A stretch of DNA of 34,627 nucleotides from an uncultured beta proteobacterium (GCA_903839085.1 CAIMBE010000108.1:1-34627); one strand, 5' to 3'. Shown: positions 24,698 to 34,627, counted from the stretch's first letter. The notes: generated by a model not told the origin, from the sequence alone. Numbers and translations are program-made.

Positions 24698-25432
24698 GTG
24701 GCAGGACATAGCAAGTGGGCGAATATTCAGCACCGCAAGGGTCGGCAGGACGAAAAGCGGGGAAAGATCTGGACCCGCATCATCCGCGAGATCACGGTCG
24801 CTGCCCGTGCCGGTGGTGGCGATCTGGGCACCAACCCGCGCCTGCGCCTGGCGGTCGATCGGGCCAAGGCCGCCAACATGCCGGCAGATCGCGTCAAATA
24901 CAACATCGACAAGGCCACGGGCAACCAGGAGGGCGTGACCTACGAGGAAATTCGCTACGAGGGCTACGGCATTGGCGGTGCCGCCATCCTGGTCGACACC
25001 ATGACCGACAACAAGGTGCGCACGGTGGCCGAAGTGCGCCATGCCTTCAGCAAGTATGGTGGCAACATGGGTACCGAGGGGTCGGTTGTCTTCCAGTTCA
25101 AGCACTGCGGCCAGCTGATTTTTGCCCCCGGCACGGACGAAGACAAGGTGATGGAGGTCGCGCTGGAGGCGGGCGCGCAGGATGTCATCACCGATGATGA
25201 CGGCGCGATCGAGGTGCTGACGGCAGTCGCCGATTTTGAGGCGGTCAAGAACGCCATGGAGGCCGCCGCACTGAAGCCTGATGTGGCCGAGGTCACGATG
25301 CGCGCCGGCAATCCGATCGAAGTCACGGGCGAGGAGGGCGCGCGCATGCAGAAGCTGCTCGATGCGCTCGAAGAACTCGACGACGTGCAGGCGATCTACC
25401 ACAACGCTGAAATCGACGACGAGGCGCCATGA
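24698..25432 (+). CDS. yebC: YebC/PmpR family regulator
   Basis: 244 residues from a GTG start with GAAGGA seven bases upstream. [18 protein letters not shown] is the invariant opening. [37 protein letters not shown] and [18 protein letters not shown] follow. The family was described as DNA-binding transcription factors, and more recent work links members to translation of proline-rich stretches. It opens the plus-strand run and overlaps purD by four bases (ATGA). The upstream 58 bases, shared with the divergent HerA-like gene, contain TTGACA at 24660-24665, but no good -10 element at the right distance. Confidence 0.95.
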   Translation: MAGHSKWANIQHRKGRQDEKRGKIWTRIIREITVAARAGGGDLGTNPRLRLAVDRAKAANMPADRVKYNIDKATGNQEGVTYEEIRYEGYGIGGAAILVDTMTDNKVRTVAEVRHAFSKYGGNMGTEGSVVFQFKHCGQLIFAPGTDEDKVMEVALEAGAQDVITDDDGAIEVLTAVADFEAVKNAMEAAALKPDVAEVTMRAGNPIEVTGEEGARMQKLLDALEELDDVQAIYHNAEIDDEAP

Positions 25433-26736
25433 AAGTCCTGGTCATCGGCGGCGGCGGTCGCGAGCATGCGCTGGCATGGAAGCTGGCGCAGTCTGTCAAG
25501 GCAACAAAGATCTATGTGGCGCCGGGCAACGGCGGCACGGCGCTCGACGCGCGCTTTGAAAACATCGACATCACGGGCGTGAGCGAGCTTTGCGCCTGGG
25601 CGCGCCAGCACGAGATCGACCTTGCCGTGGTCGGCCCGGAGGCGCCGCTGGCGGCGGGCGTGGTCGACCAGTTTCGCAAGCATGGCCTGCGCGTCTTCGG
25701 GCCGACCCGTGCCGCAGCCCAACTGGAGAGCTCCAAGGCCTTCTCCAAGGCCTTCATGAAGCGCCACGGCATACCGACCGCCGAGTATGAGACCTTTACC
25801 GATCCGGCCACGGCGCACCGCTACCTGGACCTGAAGGGCGCGCCCATCGTGGTCAAGGCCGACGGCCTGGCGGCGGGCAAAGGGGTGGTCGTGGCCATGA
25901 CGCTGCAAGAGGCGCACGAGGCGGTGGATTTCATGCTGGCCGACGGGGCGCCTGGCGTGCTGCATAACGAGGGCGCGGATGGAAACCGGGCGCCGCGCGT
26001 CGTGATCGAGGAATTCCTGGCCGGCGAGGAGGCCAGCTTCATCGTGATGTGCGATGGCAGGAACGTGCTGGCGCTCGCCACCAGCCAGGATCACAAGCGT
26101 TTGCTCAACGACGACCAGGGTCCCAATACCGGCGGCATGGGCGCCTATTCTCCGGCGCCGGTCGTGACACCCGACGTGCATGCGCGCGCCATGCGCGAGA
26201 TCATCCTGCCGACGATCCGCGGCATGGAAAAGGACGGCATTCCCTACAGCGGTTTCCTGTATGCCGGGCTGATGATCGATGGCAACGGGCACCCAAAGAC
26301 ACTGGAGTTCAATTGCCGCATGGGGGATCCGGAGGCGCAGCCGATCCTGATGCGATTGAAGACCGACCTGATCGACGTGCTGCTGGCGGCCACCGAGCCG
26401 GGCCTGCATGGTCGCCTGGACGACATCGAACTGCAATGGGACCGGCGCACCGCGCTCGGCGTGGTGCTGGCGGCGCACGGCTACCCGCAGCATCCGCGCA
26501 AGGGCGATGTCATCACCGGATTGCCGGTCGACGCCGAGGATGCAGTGGTCTTCCATGCCGGCACGACCTTCGATGCGGGTGTGACGCGGACTTCGGGCGG
26601 GCGCGTGCTGTGCGTGACGGCGCTGGCCGACAACGTCAAGCAGGCCCAGCAGCGCGCTTACGACCTCGCGCTGGGAATCGAGTTTGATGGCAAGCAGTAT
26701 CGGACCGATATTGGCCATCGCGCCAGCCGGGGTTGA
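25429..26736 (+). CDS. purD: Phosphoribosylamine-glycine ligase
   Basis: 435 residues. The second step of purine synthesis: it joins phosphoribosylamine and glycine with [23 protein letters not shown] at the N-terminus, [14 protein letters not shown], the ATP-grasp domain with [16 protein letters not shown] (about 142-157), [11 protein letters not shown] (about 302-312) and the C-terminal [11 protein letters not shown] are all present. The start overlaps the end of yebC. The stop overlaps a possible TTG start of the next gene. Full length; no defects seen. Confidence 0.97.
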   Translation: MKVLVIGGGGREHALAWKLAQSVKATKIYVAPGNGGTALDARFENIDITGVSELCAWARQHEIDLAVVGPEAPLAAGVVDQFRKHGLRVFGPTRAAAQLESSKAFSKAFMKRHGIPTAEYETFTDPATAHRYLDLKGAPIVVKADGLAAGKGVVVAMTLQEAHEAVDFMLADGAPGVLHNEGADGNRAPRVVIEEFLAGEEASFIVMCDGRNVLALATSQDHKRLLNDDQGPNTGGMGAYSPAPVVTPDVHARAMREIILPTIRGMEKDGIPYSGFLYAGLMIDGNGHPKTLEFNCRMGDPEAQPILMRLKTDLIDVLLAATEPGLHGRLDDIELQWDRRTALGVVLAAHGYPQHPRKGDVITGLPVDAEDAVVFHAGTTFDAGVTRTSGGRVLCVTALADNVKQAQQRAYDLALGIEFDGKQYRTDIGHRASRG

Positions 26737-26744
26737 CTGTCCGC

Positions 26745-27392
26745 ATGCCCGCGATCGAGTTTTCAGGGCCGCATCCGATCCGGTTTTCCGGGAACCGGTT
26801 GGCCGCCTGGCTGCTCAGGCAATTGGGCTGGCGCCTGCAGTTTGACGGGTTGCCCGAGCGCCAGGGCGTGCTGCTGATCTATCCCCACACCAGCAACTGG
26901 GACTTCGTGATCCTGCTGCTGGCCAAGTGGGCGATCGGCATTTCGGTGCGTTTCTGGGCCAAGGACCGGCTCTTTCGGGTGCCCCTGTTCAAGCACTGGT
27001 TGCATTGGCTGGGCGGCATCCCGGTTGATCGCACCTCGGCACGGGGTGTCGTCGGCTGCATGGTCGACCAGTTTTTGCAGGCGCGCCAGCAGGGGCGCTA
27101 TTTCTGGCTGGCCTTGTCACCCGAGGGCACGCGCAAGCGCACACCCGGATGGCGCAGCGGATTTTACCAGACGGCGGTCAGGGCCGGCGTGCCGCTTGGC
27201 ATGGTGCGGCTGGACTACGGTCGCCGCGAACTGCTGGCCAACGATTTCATGTGCCTGAGCGGCGATGAAGCCGAGGATTTCGGGCGCATTGCCAGCGTCT
27301 ATGCCGGCGTCACCGGTTACATTGCGGCCAATGCGACTCCGATCCGTCTGCTCGACCGTTCCGTGCCGCGTTCCGAAACCGTCGTCAAATGA
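26745..27392 (+). CDS. 1-acylglycerol-3-phosphate acyltransferase-type protein
   Basis: 215 residues from ATG 26745. The acyltransferase motif HTSNWD (His48, Asp53) sits in a hydrophobic N-terminal half. [11 protein letters not shown] and the substrate motif [12 protein letters not shown] follow. The short form, and HTSNWD in place of the NHxxxxD of PlsC, place it in a lysophospholipid acyltransferase branch whose substrates are often uncertain. An in-frame TTG at 26733 overlaps the purD stop (TTGA) and would add four residues; it has no room for a ribosome-binding site, so ATG is preferred. It overlaps hemF by four bases. Confidence 0.88.
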   Translation: MPAIEFSGPHPIRFSGNRLAAWLLRQLGWRLQFDGLPERQGVLLIYPHTSNWDFVILLLAKWAIGISVRFWAKDRLFRVPLFKHWLHWLGGIPVDRTSARGVVGCMVDQFLQARQQGRYFWLALSPEGTRKRTPGWRSGFYQTAVRAGVPLGMVRLDYGRRELLANDFMCLSGDEAEDFGRIASVYAGVTGYIAANATPIRLLDRSVPRSETVVK

Positions 27393-28321
27393 GCAGCCCC
27401 GATCCTGACAAGACCAGTTCGACCGAGGTGCGCCACCACCTGATCGATCTGCAGGCCCGCATCACCGGGGCGATCGCGGCTGTCGATGGCAGCGACTTTC
27501 TGGTCGACGCCTGGCGCAAGGCCGCGGCGGAGCCGCTGCAGGGCGATGGCATCACCATGATTCTGGAGGGCGGGCCGGTGTTTGAGCGCGCGGGCTGCGG
27601 CTTTTCCCATGTGCGCGGCCCGAAATTGCCGCCGTCGGCCACCCAGCATCGTCCCGAACTGGCCGGCGCGCCCTTTGAGGCGATGGGCGTGTCGCTGGTG
27701 TTCCACCCGCGCAATCCGTATGTGCCGACGGTCCACATGAATGTGCGCATGCTGGCTGCCAGTGCCGTGGACGGCCGCCAGGTCTGCTGGTTTGGCGGTG
27801 GCATGGATCTGACGCCCTGCTATGGATTTGAAGACGATGTGCGACATTTCCACGGCTGCTGCAAGGCTGCGCTGGAGCCGTTCGGCGCAGACAAATACCC
27901 GCGCTTCAAAGCCTGGTGCGACGATTATTTCTACTTGAAGCACCGCGCCGAGCAGCGCGGCGTGGGCGGCATCTTCTTCGATGACTTCTCCGAACTGGGG
28001 TTTGACGGCAGCCTGGCGATGATGAAGGCCGTCGGCAATTCATTCCTGGCGGCCTATCTGCCGATCGTGGAGCGGCGCCGGGATTCGTCCTACGGCGAGC
28101 GCGAACGGGCGTTTCAGCTCTATCGGCGCGGCCGCTACGTCGAATTCAACTTGGTCTGGGACCGGGGCACCCATTTCGGGCTGCAGTCAGGGGGCCGAAC
28201 CGAGTCGATTCTGCTGTCCATGCCGCCGCTGGTGAGCTGGTCGTACCAGAACGTGCCCGCCAGCGGTTCGCCGGAGGCAGAACTGTACAGCCGCTTCCTG
28301 GTGCGCAGGGACTGGCTTTGA
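27389..28321 (+). CDS. hemF: Oxygen-dependent coproporphyrinogen III oxidase
   Basis: 310 residues. Aerobic decarboxylation of coproporphyrinogen III in haem synthesis. Conserved blocks include [64 protein letters not shown] and [20 protein letters not shown]. These hold the metal and substrate contacts known from the family. The start overlaps the acyltransferase stop (ATGA). The nadD start follows after one base. Full length. Confidence 0.96.
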   Translation: MSSPDPDKTSSTEVRHHLIDLQARITGAIAAVDGSDFLVDAWRKAAAEPLQGDGITMILEGGPVFERAGCGFSHVRGPKLPPSATQHRPELAGAPFEAMGVSLVFHPRNPYVPTVHMNVRMLAASAVDGRQVCWFGGGMDLTPCYGFEDDVRHFHGCCKAALEPFGADKYPRFKAWCDDYFYLKHRAEQRGVGGIFFDDFSELGFDGSLAMMKAVGNSFLAAYLPIVERRRDSSYGERERAFQLYRRGRYVEFNLVWDRGTHFGLQSGGRTESILLSMPPLVSWSYQNVPASGSPEAELYSRFLVRRDWL

Positions 28322-28322
28322 C

Positions 28323-28946
28323 ATGGAGGCGGTGCCCGCGCAGACCCGCAGGCGACGCATCGGCGTCTTCGGTGGCGCCTTTGATCCGCCGCATGCCGCC
28401 CATGCGGCCCTGGTGCGTGCCGCCGTGACCGACCTGGAACTCGACGAACTGCGCGTCATACCGACCGGCCATGCCTGGCACAAGGCCCGACCGCTGAGCC
28501 CGGCCCGGCACCGGCTGGAGATGGCCAGACTGGCCTTCGGCGATCTGCCAAAGGTCATCGTCGACCCGCGCGAAACGCAGCGCGACGGTCCCAGCTACAC
28601 GGTCGACACCCTGCGCGAGCTGCAGGCGCAGTGGCCCGATGCCGAACTGTTTGTGTTCCTCGGAGAAGACCAGGCCCGCGCCCTGCCGAGCTGGCGTGCC
28701 TGGCAGCAGATCCTGCAGCTTGCTATAATTTATGTAGCTGAGCGAGGCGACTGGAACCGGAGCAAACCCCGGTTCGTGGCGCCCAAGTTGTATGAATCGC
28801 GCTTCAGGCAGTTGCCCATGCCATCCATGCCTGTCAGCGCAACCGATATCCGGACCCGGGTCGCGGGGCATCAAAGCCTTGATTCGCTGGTCAGCGAATC
28901 CATTGCGCGGTATATTGACCACCACCACCTTTACCAGACCAACTGA
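28323..28946 (+). CDS. nadD: Nicotinate-nucleotide adenylyltransferase
   Basis: 207 residues. It makes deamido-NAD from nicotinate mononucleotide and ATP. The nucleotidyltransferase motif is GVFGGAFDPPHAAH (14-27) and the second motif is PVSATDIRTRV near residue 179. SYTVDTLRELQ and FLGEDQARALPSW are family blocks. The stop codon TGA shares its A with the ATG of rsfS (TGATG), so translation is probably coupled. This nadD-rsfS-rlmH order is widespread in bacteria. Confidence 0.95.
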   Translation: MEAVPAQTRRRRIGVFGGAFDPPHAAHAALVRAAVTDLELDELRVIPTGHAWHKARPLSPARHRLEMARLAFGDLPKVIVDPRETQRDGPSYTVDTLRELQAQWPDAELFVFLGEDQARALPSWRAWQQILQLAIIYVAERGDWNRSKPRFVAPKLYESRFRQLPMPSMPVSATDIRTRVAGHQSLDSLVSESIARYIDHHHLYQTN

Positions 28947-29608
28947 TGACCACCACCACCCTTGCCAAAAGAGACATTCAAAAACTTCAGCGCACCATTG
29001 TCGACGCGCTGGAAAACGTCAAAGGCGTTGACATCGTGGTGTTCGACACCGAGCATCTGTCGAGCCTGTTTGAGCGCGTCATCATCGCTTCAGGCAGTTC
29101 CAACCGGCAGACCCGGGCCCTGGCCGGCAGCGTGCGGGACGGGCTGCGCGATGCCGGTTTTCCGAAACCGCGCATCGAAGGCGAGACCAACGGCGAATGG
29201 ATCATCGTCGATTGCGCGCAGGCCGTGGTGCACGTCATGCAGCCCAACTTTCGCCAGTACTACAACCTCGAGGAACTGTGGGGCGACAAGCCGGTGCGCC
29301 TCAAGTTCGGCGCTGCCAGGCCCGAGGTCAAGAAGGCCGTCAAACCCGCCGCGCCGGTCAAGGAGGCGCTCAAGCCGCAAGCCAGCCTGAAGCGCTCCAA
29401 CGCCGCCAAGAAAGGCGTGCAGGAAGCGTTCCCGTCCAAGGCCCAGGCCAGGAAGACGCTGGCGGCCAAGTCGGCTGGCGCCACCGCGCCGGCGAAGAAG
29501 GCCGCCGCCAGGAAGAGCGCGCCCAAGGCGCCGCCAGCCACTGTCCCGGCGCGCAAGGTCGCGACCAGGAAGGCGGCCACGCGCAAGCCGGCCGTGCGCA
29601 AGGGCTGA
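28946..29608 (+). CDS. rsfS: Ribosome silencing factor RsfS with a long basic C-terminal tail
   Basis: 220 residues. The normal RsfS/DUF143 domain takes about residues 9-121: [59 protein letters not shown] and [12 protein letters not shown]. It binds ribosomal protein uL14 and blocks subunit joining when nutrients are short. The remaining 100 or so residues are a Lys/Arg/Ala/Pro tail with motifs such as [15 protein letters not shown] and [19 protein letters not shown], like a histone H1-like tail. The usual length is about 105-130 residues, so the tail nearly doubles it. It is probably disordered and could bind RNA, DNA or ribosomes. The start overlaps the nadD stop. Confidence 0.94.
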   Translation: MTTTTLAKRDIQKLQRTIVDALENVKGVDIVVFDTEHLSSLFERVIIASGSSNRQTRALAGSVRDGLRDAGFPKPRIEGETNGEWIIVDCAQAVVHVMQPNFRQYYNLEELWGDKPVRLKFGAARPEVKKAVKPAAPVKEALKPQASLKRSNAAKKGVQEAFPSKAQARKTLAAKSAGATAPAKKAAARKSAPKAPPATVPARKVATRKAATRKPAVRKG

Positions 29609-29621
29609 GCGGATTCATTCG

Positions 29622-30089
29622 GTGCGCCTGGTCATTGTTGCCGTCGGCCAGCGCGTCCCCGATTGGGCACAGACCGCCTGGGACGACTACATCAAACGCT
29701 TCCCGCACGAACTCAAGGTAGAACTTCGCGCCGTCAAGACCGAGCCGCGCGCCTCCAGGTCGGTCGAAACCCTGTACGCCGCCGAGCGCGCGCGCATCGA
29801 GGCAGTCCTGCCCAAGGGCTGCCGCGTCGTGGCGCTCGATGAACGTGGCACCTCCCTGACCACGGCGGCGCTGGCGCAAAAGCTCACGCACTGGCAACTC
29901 GAGAGCGACGATGTGGCGCTGGTCATCGGCGGGCCCGATGGCCTGGACCCGGGCTTCAAGCAGGCTGCGCACGAGCGCATTCGCCTCTCCGACCTGACCC
30001 TGCCGCACGCCATGGTGCGCGTGCTTCTGATCGAGCAGTTGTACCGTGCCTGGTCGATCAATGCCCATCATCCCTACCATCGCGAGTGA
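29622..30089 (+). CDS. rlmH: 23S rRNA pseudouridine-1915 N3-methyltransferase
   Basis: 155 residues from a GTG start. SPOUT-class methyltransferase: the SAM-binding knot has [12 protein letters not shown] (100-111) and the C-terminal [20 protein letters not shown] with NAHHPYHRE is diagnostic of RlmH. It methylates pseudouridine 1915 in helix 69 of 23S rRNA on the assembled 70S ribosome. It lies 13 bases after rsfS. Full length. The following 250 bases are repeats, then maf. Confidence 0.96.
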   Translation: MRLVIVAVGQRVPDWAQTAWDDYIKRFPHELKVELRAVKTEPRASRSVETLYAAERARIEAVLPKGCRVVALDERGTSLTTAALAQKLTHWQLESDDVALVIGGPDGLDPGFKQAAHERIRLSDLTLPHAMVRVLLIEQLYRAWSINAHHPYHRE

Positions 30090-30095
30090 TGTCAC

Positions 30096-30210
30096 CCCCA
30101 CGCTTGTCGCTGCGCGTACTGCGCTGCCCCCCGAGGGGGCTGTTTCACCTTGGGGCGGCCCGGCGGTGAAACCTGTCCCCACGCTTGTCGCTGCGCGTAC
30201 TTCGCTGCCC
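30096..30210. repeat. Interspersed palindromic repeat, family C
   Basis: CCCCACGCTTGTCGCTGCG at 30096 is repeated at 30177 (each copy about 34 bases, one or two differences). Between them are two hairpins: GCCCCC-CGA-GGGGGC (30126-30140) and GTTTCACC...GGTGAAAC (30142-30149 with 30165-30172). The TTGGGGCGGCCCGGCGG core is recalled from intergenic repeats of Comamonadaceae. It starts seven bases after the rlmH stop, so it may end or attenuate that transcript. Confidence 0.75.
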
Positions 30211-30227
30211 TTACATGGTCCCTAGAC

Positions 30228-30317
30228 TTGTCATTGCGAGGAGCGAAGCGACGCGGCAATCCATGCACGTTGCTATTCCGACATGGATCGCCGCGGCCTG
30301 CGGCCTCGCGATGACGA
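30228..30317. repeat. Interspersed palindromic repeat, family A (copy 4)
   Basis: The left half is TTGTCATTGCGAGGAGCGAA, nearly identical to copy 3. The right half is the other variant (ATGGATCGCCGCGGCCTG then CGGCCTCGCGATGACG), whose complement matches the left half of copy 1. So this copy joins a half of each type. It lies just upstream of maf. Confidence 0.8.
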
Positions 30318-30338
30318 AAGTCCCCGGAAGCTGACAGC

Positions 30339-30383
30339 ATGCCCGACATGCCCGACATGCCCACCATGCCCACCGTGCCCGTC
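30339..30383 (+). repeat. 9-bp tandem repeat at the start of maf
   Basis: ATGCCCGAC, ATGCCCGAC, ATGCCCACC, ATGCCCACC, GTGCCCGTC: five 9-base units, the first two identical and the next two identical. The unit length keeps the reading frame, so each gain or loss adds or removes one MPx tripeptide and one start codon. Confidence 0.9.
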
Positions 30384-30992
30384 ATGCGTGCCACGCGCTT
30401 GATCTACCTTGCCTCGCAGAGTCCGCGGCGGCGCCAGTTGCTGGCGCAATTGGGCGTGCGCTACGAACTGCTGCTGCCCGGTGCCGACGAGGACAGCGAG
30501 TCGCTGGAGGCGGTGTTGCCGGGCGAGGCGCCGATCACCTATGTCAGGCGGGTCACGCAACTCAAACTCGACGCCGCTTTGCTGCGCCTGAGGCTGCGCG
30601 GCCTGCCGGTGGCGCCGGTGCTGTGCTCCGACACCACCGTGGCATGGGGGCGCACCATCTACGGCAAGCCGGCCGATGCCGGCGACGCGGCACGGATGCT
30701 GACCGAACTCTCCGGCAAGACGCACCGCGTCCTGACCGCCGTTGCCGTGGGCACGCCGCGCCGGCGCCTGCAGGCCCTGTCCGAATCGCGCGTCACGTTC
30801 GACCTGATGACCCGCGATCAGATTCGGCGCTACGTCGCTACCGGCGAGCCGCTCGGCAAGGCCGGCGCCTACGCGGTGCAGGGTGGGGCGGCGGCCTTCA
30901 TTTCGCATCTCAGCGGCAGCTATTCTGGCATCATGGGACTGCCGATGTTCGAGACGGCCGCCTTGCTGCGCTCGTTCGGTAAATATACTTGA
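30339..30992 (+). CDS. maf: Maf family nucleoside triphosphate pyrophosphatase
   Basis: 217 residues from the first ATG. The Maf core is [50 protein letters not shown] and the C-terminal [14 protein letters not shown]. Members hydrolyse non-canonical or dTTP/UTP-type nucleotides to monophosphates and are linked to division arrest. The N-terminus is odd: a 9-base tandem repeat gives [12 protein letters not shown] then VPVM, with in-frame starts at 30339, 30348, 30357, 30366, 30375 (GTG) and 30384. GGAAG lies eight bases before 30339, favouring the first. The family core would start properly from 30384. The stop is followed 5 bases later by rng. Confidence 0.92.
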   Translation: MPDMPDMPTMPTVPVMRATRLIYLASQSPRRRQLLAQLGVRYELLLPGADEDSESLEAVLPGEAPITYVRRVTQLKLDAALLRLRLRGLPVAPVLCSDTTVAWGRTIYGKPADAGDAARMLTELSGKTHRVLTAVAVGTPRRRLQALSESRVTFDLMTRDQIRRYVATGEPLGKAGAYAVQGGAAAFISHLSGSYSGIMGLPMFETAALLRSFGKYT

Positions 30993-30997
30993 CCCCT

Positions 30998-32473
<1,476 letters not shown>

Positions 32474-32494
32474 GTTGCCGGGGGGTTCTGCCTT

Positions 32495-33247
32495 ATGCCA
32501 GGTCTTCGCTCCGCCAACCGGTCGCCGATAGCGATCCTGACCTACCACCAGATCGAGACCAGCCCGCCGCGCGGGGCCGGCTTTCGCAGTCTCTACGTAA
32601 CGCCTGCCGACTTCGCGCGCCAGATGGCATTGCTGAGTGTGCTGGGCTACCGCGGCCTGTCGATGTCGGCGCTGCTGCCCTATTTGAGCGGCGAGCGCAC
32701 GGGCAAGGTGGTGGGAATCACCTTCGACGATGGCTACCTGAACAACCTGAGTCACGCGCTGCCGGTCTTGAAGCGCCATGGTTTCTCATCGACCTGCTAT
32801 GTCGTGAGCCAACAGGTCGGCAAGACCAACGCCTGGGACCGCGACGCGGGCATCGCGCAGGCGCCGCTCATGGATGCCGCGCAACTGCGCGAGTGGCTCT
32901 CGGGCGGACAGGAGGTGGGAGCGCACACGCGGCACCACGCGCACCTGACAGAGCTCGACGCCGCCGCCGCGGTCGCTGAAATCGCCGGCTGCAGGACCGA
33001 GCTGGAGGACCTGACGAATGCGCCGGTCCGGCATTTTTGCTACCCCTATGGCGACTTTACGACGGAGCATGCCCTCATGGTGCGCCAGGCCGGTTTTGCT
33101 TCGGCCACGACCACGCAGCGCAGCCGCTGCCACAGCGGCGAAGACCTGATGCAGTTGCCGCGGGTGCCGGTATTGCGCTCAACCGTGCTGGCGCTGTTCT
33201 GGCTCAAGCTCGCCACCGCTTATGAAGATCGGCGGCGCTGCGCATGA
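32495..33247 (+). CDS. Polysaccharide deacetylase (NodB homology)
   Basis: 250 residues. NodB motifs: ILTYHQIE near the start, GITFDDGYLNN (metal-binding Asp pair, about 73-83), VGAHTRHHAHLTELD (metal-binding histidines, about 145-158) and HFCYPYGDFTTEHA (about 185-197). It would remove acetyl groups from an N- or O-acetylated sugar in an envelope polysaccharide. No signal peptide is evident, so it may act in the cytoplasm on a precursor. GGGGGG lies 9 bases before the ATG. It overlaps the glycosyltransferase gene by four bases (ATGA), so the two probably act on the same glycan. Confidence 0.9.
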   Translation: MPGLRSANRSPIAILTYHQIETSPPRGAGFRSLYVTPADFARQMALLSVLGYRGLSMSALLPYLSGERTGKVVGITFDDGYLNNLSHALPVLKRHGFSSTCYVVSQQVGKTNAWDRDAGIAQAPLMDAAQLREWLSGGQEVGAHTRHHAHLTELDAAAAVAEIAGCRTELEDLTNAPVRHFCYPYGDFTTEHALMVRQAGFASATTTQRSRCHSGEDLMQLPRVPVLRSTVLALFWLKLATAYEDRRRCA

Positions 33248-34380
33248 ACACGGCCGACCGACCTCTGCGCATCGCCGTGCTGAGCCGGATCTTTACTCCG
33301 ACCGGCGGCGGGGCCGAGCGCTACTCGATGGCACTGGTCGAGCAGCTGTCGCGAGAGCATGAAATTCATGTCTTTGCCCAGAAAATCGAGCACAGCTGGC
33401 CCGGTGTGAATTACCACCGGGTATCAGCGCCGCTGGCAAGACCGCGCTGGATCAACCAGCTGTGGTACGCCAGCGCCACCTGGTGGGCCACGCGGCGCGG
33501 TTTCGATGTCGTTCATTCGCACGAGAACACCTGGCACGGCCAGGTCCAGACCGTGCATGTGCTGCCCGTGAAGCACAAGCTGTTTCACGGCCTGCGCGGC
33601 TGGCGACTGGCGCTGCGTTGCCTGAAGGTGGCAGCCAGCCCGCGCCTGCTGACCTACCTGGCCCTGGAGCGCCTGCGCTTTGCACCGGCCAGCGGCAGAG
33701 TCATCGTGCTGACCTCGCCCACGCTGCAAGAGCTGGTGCGCGAAGCCTTTCCGCACAGTCGTGTGCGCGTGCTGGCGCCCGGCGTTGTGATGCCGACGGC
33801 GGCGCGGGACCAACTGCTTGCCCGCGAGCGTCTGGCCCTGCCGCGCAGCGGGCGTTTGCTGGCTTTTGTGGCCAATGACTACGCCAGAAAAGGTCTGCCA
33901 ACGCTGCTGCAGGCTATGCGCCAGCTGCCTGCCGACGTGCATCTTGCCGTGGTCGGCAACCCGGCCCAAATTGAACGGTTTGCGCAACAGGCTGCGGGCC
34001 TGGGGCTGGGAGCACGGGTTCATTTTATGGGCCACCTGAAAGACGTGTCTGCGCTCTACGAGGCGGCGGACCTGCTGGCCCATCCGACCCTGGAAGACAC
34101 TTTTGGGATGGTGGTGCTGGAGGCCATGGCGCATGGCTTGCCGGTGGTGCTCAGCGATGTGCGCTACTGCGGCATCGCGGGTCTGCTCTCAACTGGCCTT
34201 GACGCCATGATCCTGTCGTCGCCGACCGACGCCTCGCAGCTCGCGAAAGTCATCGAACGGGTTCTTTCGGACGCCGCGCTGCGCCAACAGTTGGCGCAGG
34301 GTGCGTGCCAGTTTGCACGGCAGCACTCGTGGCCCGCGGTGGCGCGCGAGCAGTCCCTGATCTACCGCCAGTTTTCCTAG
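33244..34380 (+). CDS. Glycosyltransferase family 4 (WaaG-like)
   Basis: 378 residues with a GT-B fold. FTPTGGGAERYSMALVEQL at the N-terminus binds the acceptor side. FDVVHSHENTWHGQ, LLAFVANDYARKGLPTLLQA and the donor-binding segment LAHPTLEDTFGMVVLEAMAHGLPVV (two-part E-x7-E type motif, about 280-300) are typical. Sugar and acceptor are unknown. The deacetylase partner and the MsbA gene converging on it point to lipopolysaccharide core or a surface glycan. The TAG stop is followed in the same frame by a 53-codon coding-like stretch; see the next entry. Confidence 0.92.
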   Translation: MNTADRPLRIAVLSRIFTPTGGGAERYSMALVEQLSREHEIHVFAQKIEHSWPGVNYHRVSAPLARPRWINQLWYASATWWATRRGFDVVHSHENTWHGQVQTVHVLPVKHKLFHGLRGWRLALRCLKVAASPRLLTYLALERLRFAPASGRVIVLTSPTLQELVREAFPHSRVRVLAPGVVMPTAARDQLLARERLALPRSGRLLAFVANDYARKGLPTLLQAMRQLPADVHLAVVGNPAQIERFAQQAAGLGLGARVHFMGHLKDVSALYEAADLLAHPTLEDTFGMVVLEAMAHGLPVVLSDVRYCGIAGLLSTGLDAMILSSPTDASQLAKVIERVLSDAALRQQLAQGACQFARQHSWPAVAREQSLIYRQFS

Positions 34381-34542
34381 GGTTCACAGTTTTTCCGGAA
34401 ACTGGTCTATTCGGGCTACTTTGCGCGGCAGGGCGTGGCGATTCCGGTTGAGCGCTTTGATCCCGAAGTGCATCAGAAGCAAGTCAGCGAGCGCTTCTGG
34501 GACGCCAAGGACTATGTCAACAACTTTGTCTTTATTCCCTGA
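34381..34542 (+). pseudogene. Coding-like fragment with no start codon, unrecognised
   Basis: Directly after the glycosyltransferase TAG, in the same frame, 53 codons stay open to a TGA at 34540-34542. The peptide includes FFRKLVYSGYFARQGVA and RFDPEVHQKQVSERFWDAKD, ending YVNNFVFIP. It reads like the C-terminal end of a protein (mixed residues, good codon choice) but I do not recognise the family. It has no ATG or ribosome-binding site, so it is probably a remnant. Readthrough of TAG would add it to the glycosyltransferase. It overlaps the last codons of the converging msbA by 11 bases. Confidence 0.5.
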
Positions 34543-34627
34543 CCGGGCTGCCGGCGAATCCCATCTGGTACAACTGCGCGTAGGCGCCCTGGGCCGCCAG
34601 CAATTCCGCGTGGCTGCCGCATTCGAC
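34532..34627 (-). CDS. msbA: MsbA-type lipid A ABC exporter, C-terminal end only
   Basis: The last 31 residues of an ABC transporter, cut by the window edge: VECGSHAELLAAQGAYAQLY then QMGFAGSPVRE and TAA. The GSHAELLAxxGxYxxLY pattern is the usual C-terminal end of MsbA and other exporter-type ABC ATPases, after the H-loop. The MsbA name is inferred from this and from the glycosyltransferase beside it; other exporters share the motif. Confidence 0.7.
   Translation of the reverse strand, partial: VECGSHAELLAAQGAYAQLYQMGFAGSPVRE

Noticed and set aside
28721-28745. TTGCTATAATTTATGTAGC inside nadD as a promoter or repeat insertion
   Set aside because: It holds a good -10-like TATAAT, but the encoded residues (LAIIYVAER) align with the normal NadD segment at this place, and no good -35 is seen at the right distance. 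Too weak to list.

Overview
The window looks like a chromosomal segment from a high-GC betaproteobacterium of the order Burkholderiales, most likely family Comamonadaceae (the Rhodoferax/Polaromonas/Acidovorax type). This rests on protein styles (a Bug/TctC-type periplasmic receptor, AtuA-type protein, short-chain chromate transporter pair, OmpR/EnvZ pair), on the gene order yebC-purD-acyltransferase-hemF-nadD-rsfS-rlmH-maf-rng, and on several families of short palindromic intergenic repeats. No sequence search was possible, so the genus is inference. No rRNA, tRNA, CRISPR array, prophage or transposase gene was seen.

Layout. Positions 1-710 hold a chromate transporter pair (the second gene cut by the window edge). 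Positions 795-4352 hold fatty-acid beta-oxidation genes (a FadB-type multifunctional enzyme and a thiolase). Facing them is a broken acyl-CoA dehydrogenase start whose stop codon now overlaps the start of a MOSC-domain gene (4544-5295). A 440-base repeat-rich gap follows. Then come an acyltransferase and, divergently, the radical-SAM gene ygiQ, which carries an in-frame palindromic repeat insert. Positions 9104-9386 form a two-sided array of short tandem repeats around a palindromic element. Positions 9387-11545 encode a histidine kinase and an OmpR-type regulator, divergent from a small secreted protein and a SIMPL-domain protein. Positions 12736-14712 encode 3-hydroxybutyrate dehydrogenase and an iron-type alcohol dehydrogenase on the minus strand. 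Positions 14775-17901 encode an alpha/beta hydrolase and relA. Positions 17923-20581 (minus) encode an AtuA protein, its small ferredoxin-fold partner and a TctC-type receptor. sbcB (20600-22057) and upp (22421-23071) converge on a gap that contains a perfect 23-bp inverted repeat. A HerA-like ATPase gene is divergent from the long plus-strand run.

The run from 24698 to 34380 is tightly packed, with overlaps of 1-4 bases at several joints: yebC, purD, an acyltransferase, hemF, nadD, rsfS, rlmH, maf, rng, a polysaccharide deacetylase and a glycosyltransferase. It joins nucleotide, haem and NAD synthesis with ribosome assembly and RNA processing, and ends in cell-envelope sugar chemistry. The C-terminal end of an MsbA-type ABC exporter converges on it at the right edge.

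Most of the window is ordinary housekeeping DNA, and no convincing new multi-gene system was found. The points worth a second look are mostly about repeat-driven change: the ygiQ insert, three tandem arrays (17-, 23- and 25-bp units) next to one palindromic family, a 9-bp repeat that multiplies start codons in maf, the truncated dehydrogenase now coupled to a MOSC gene, a histone-like tail on RsfS, an unexplained coding-like fragment after the last glycosyltransferase, and a perfect 11-bp inverted repeat in the ompR control region.
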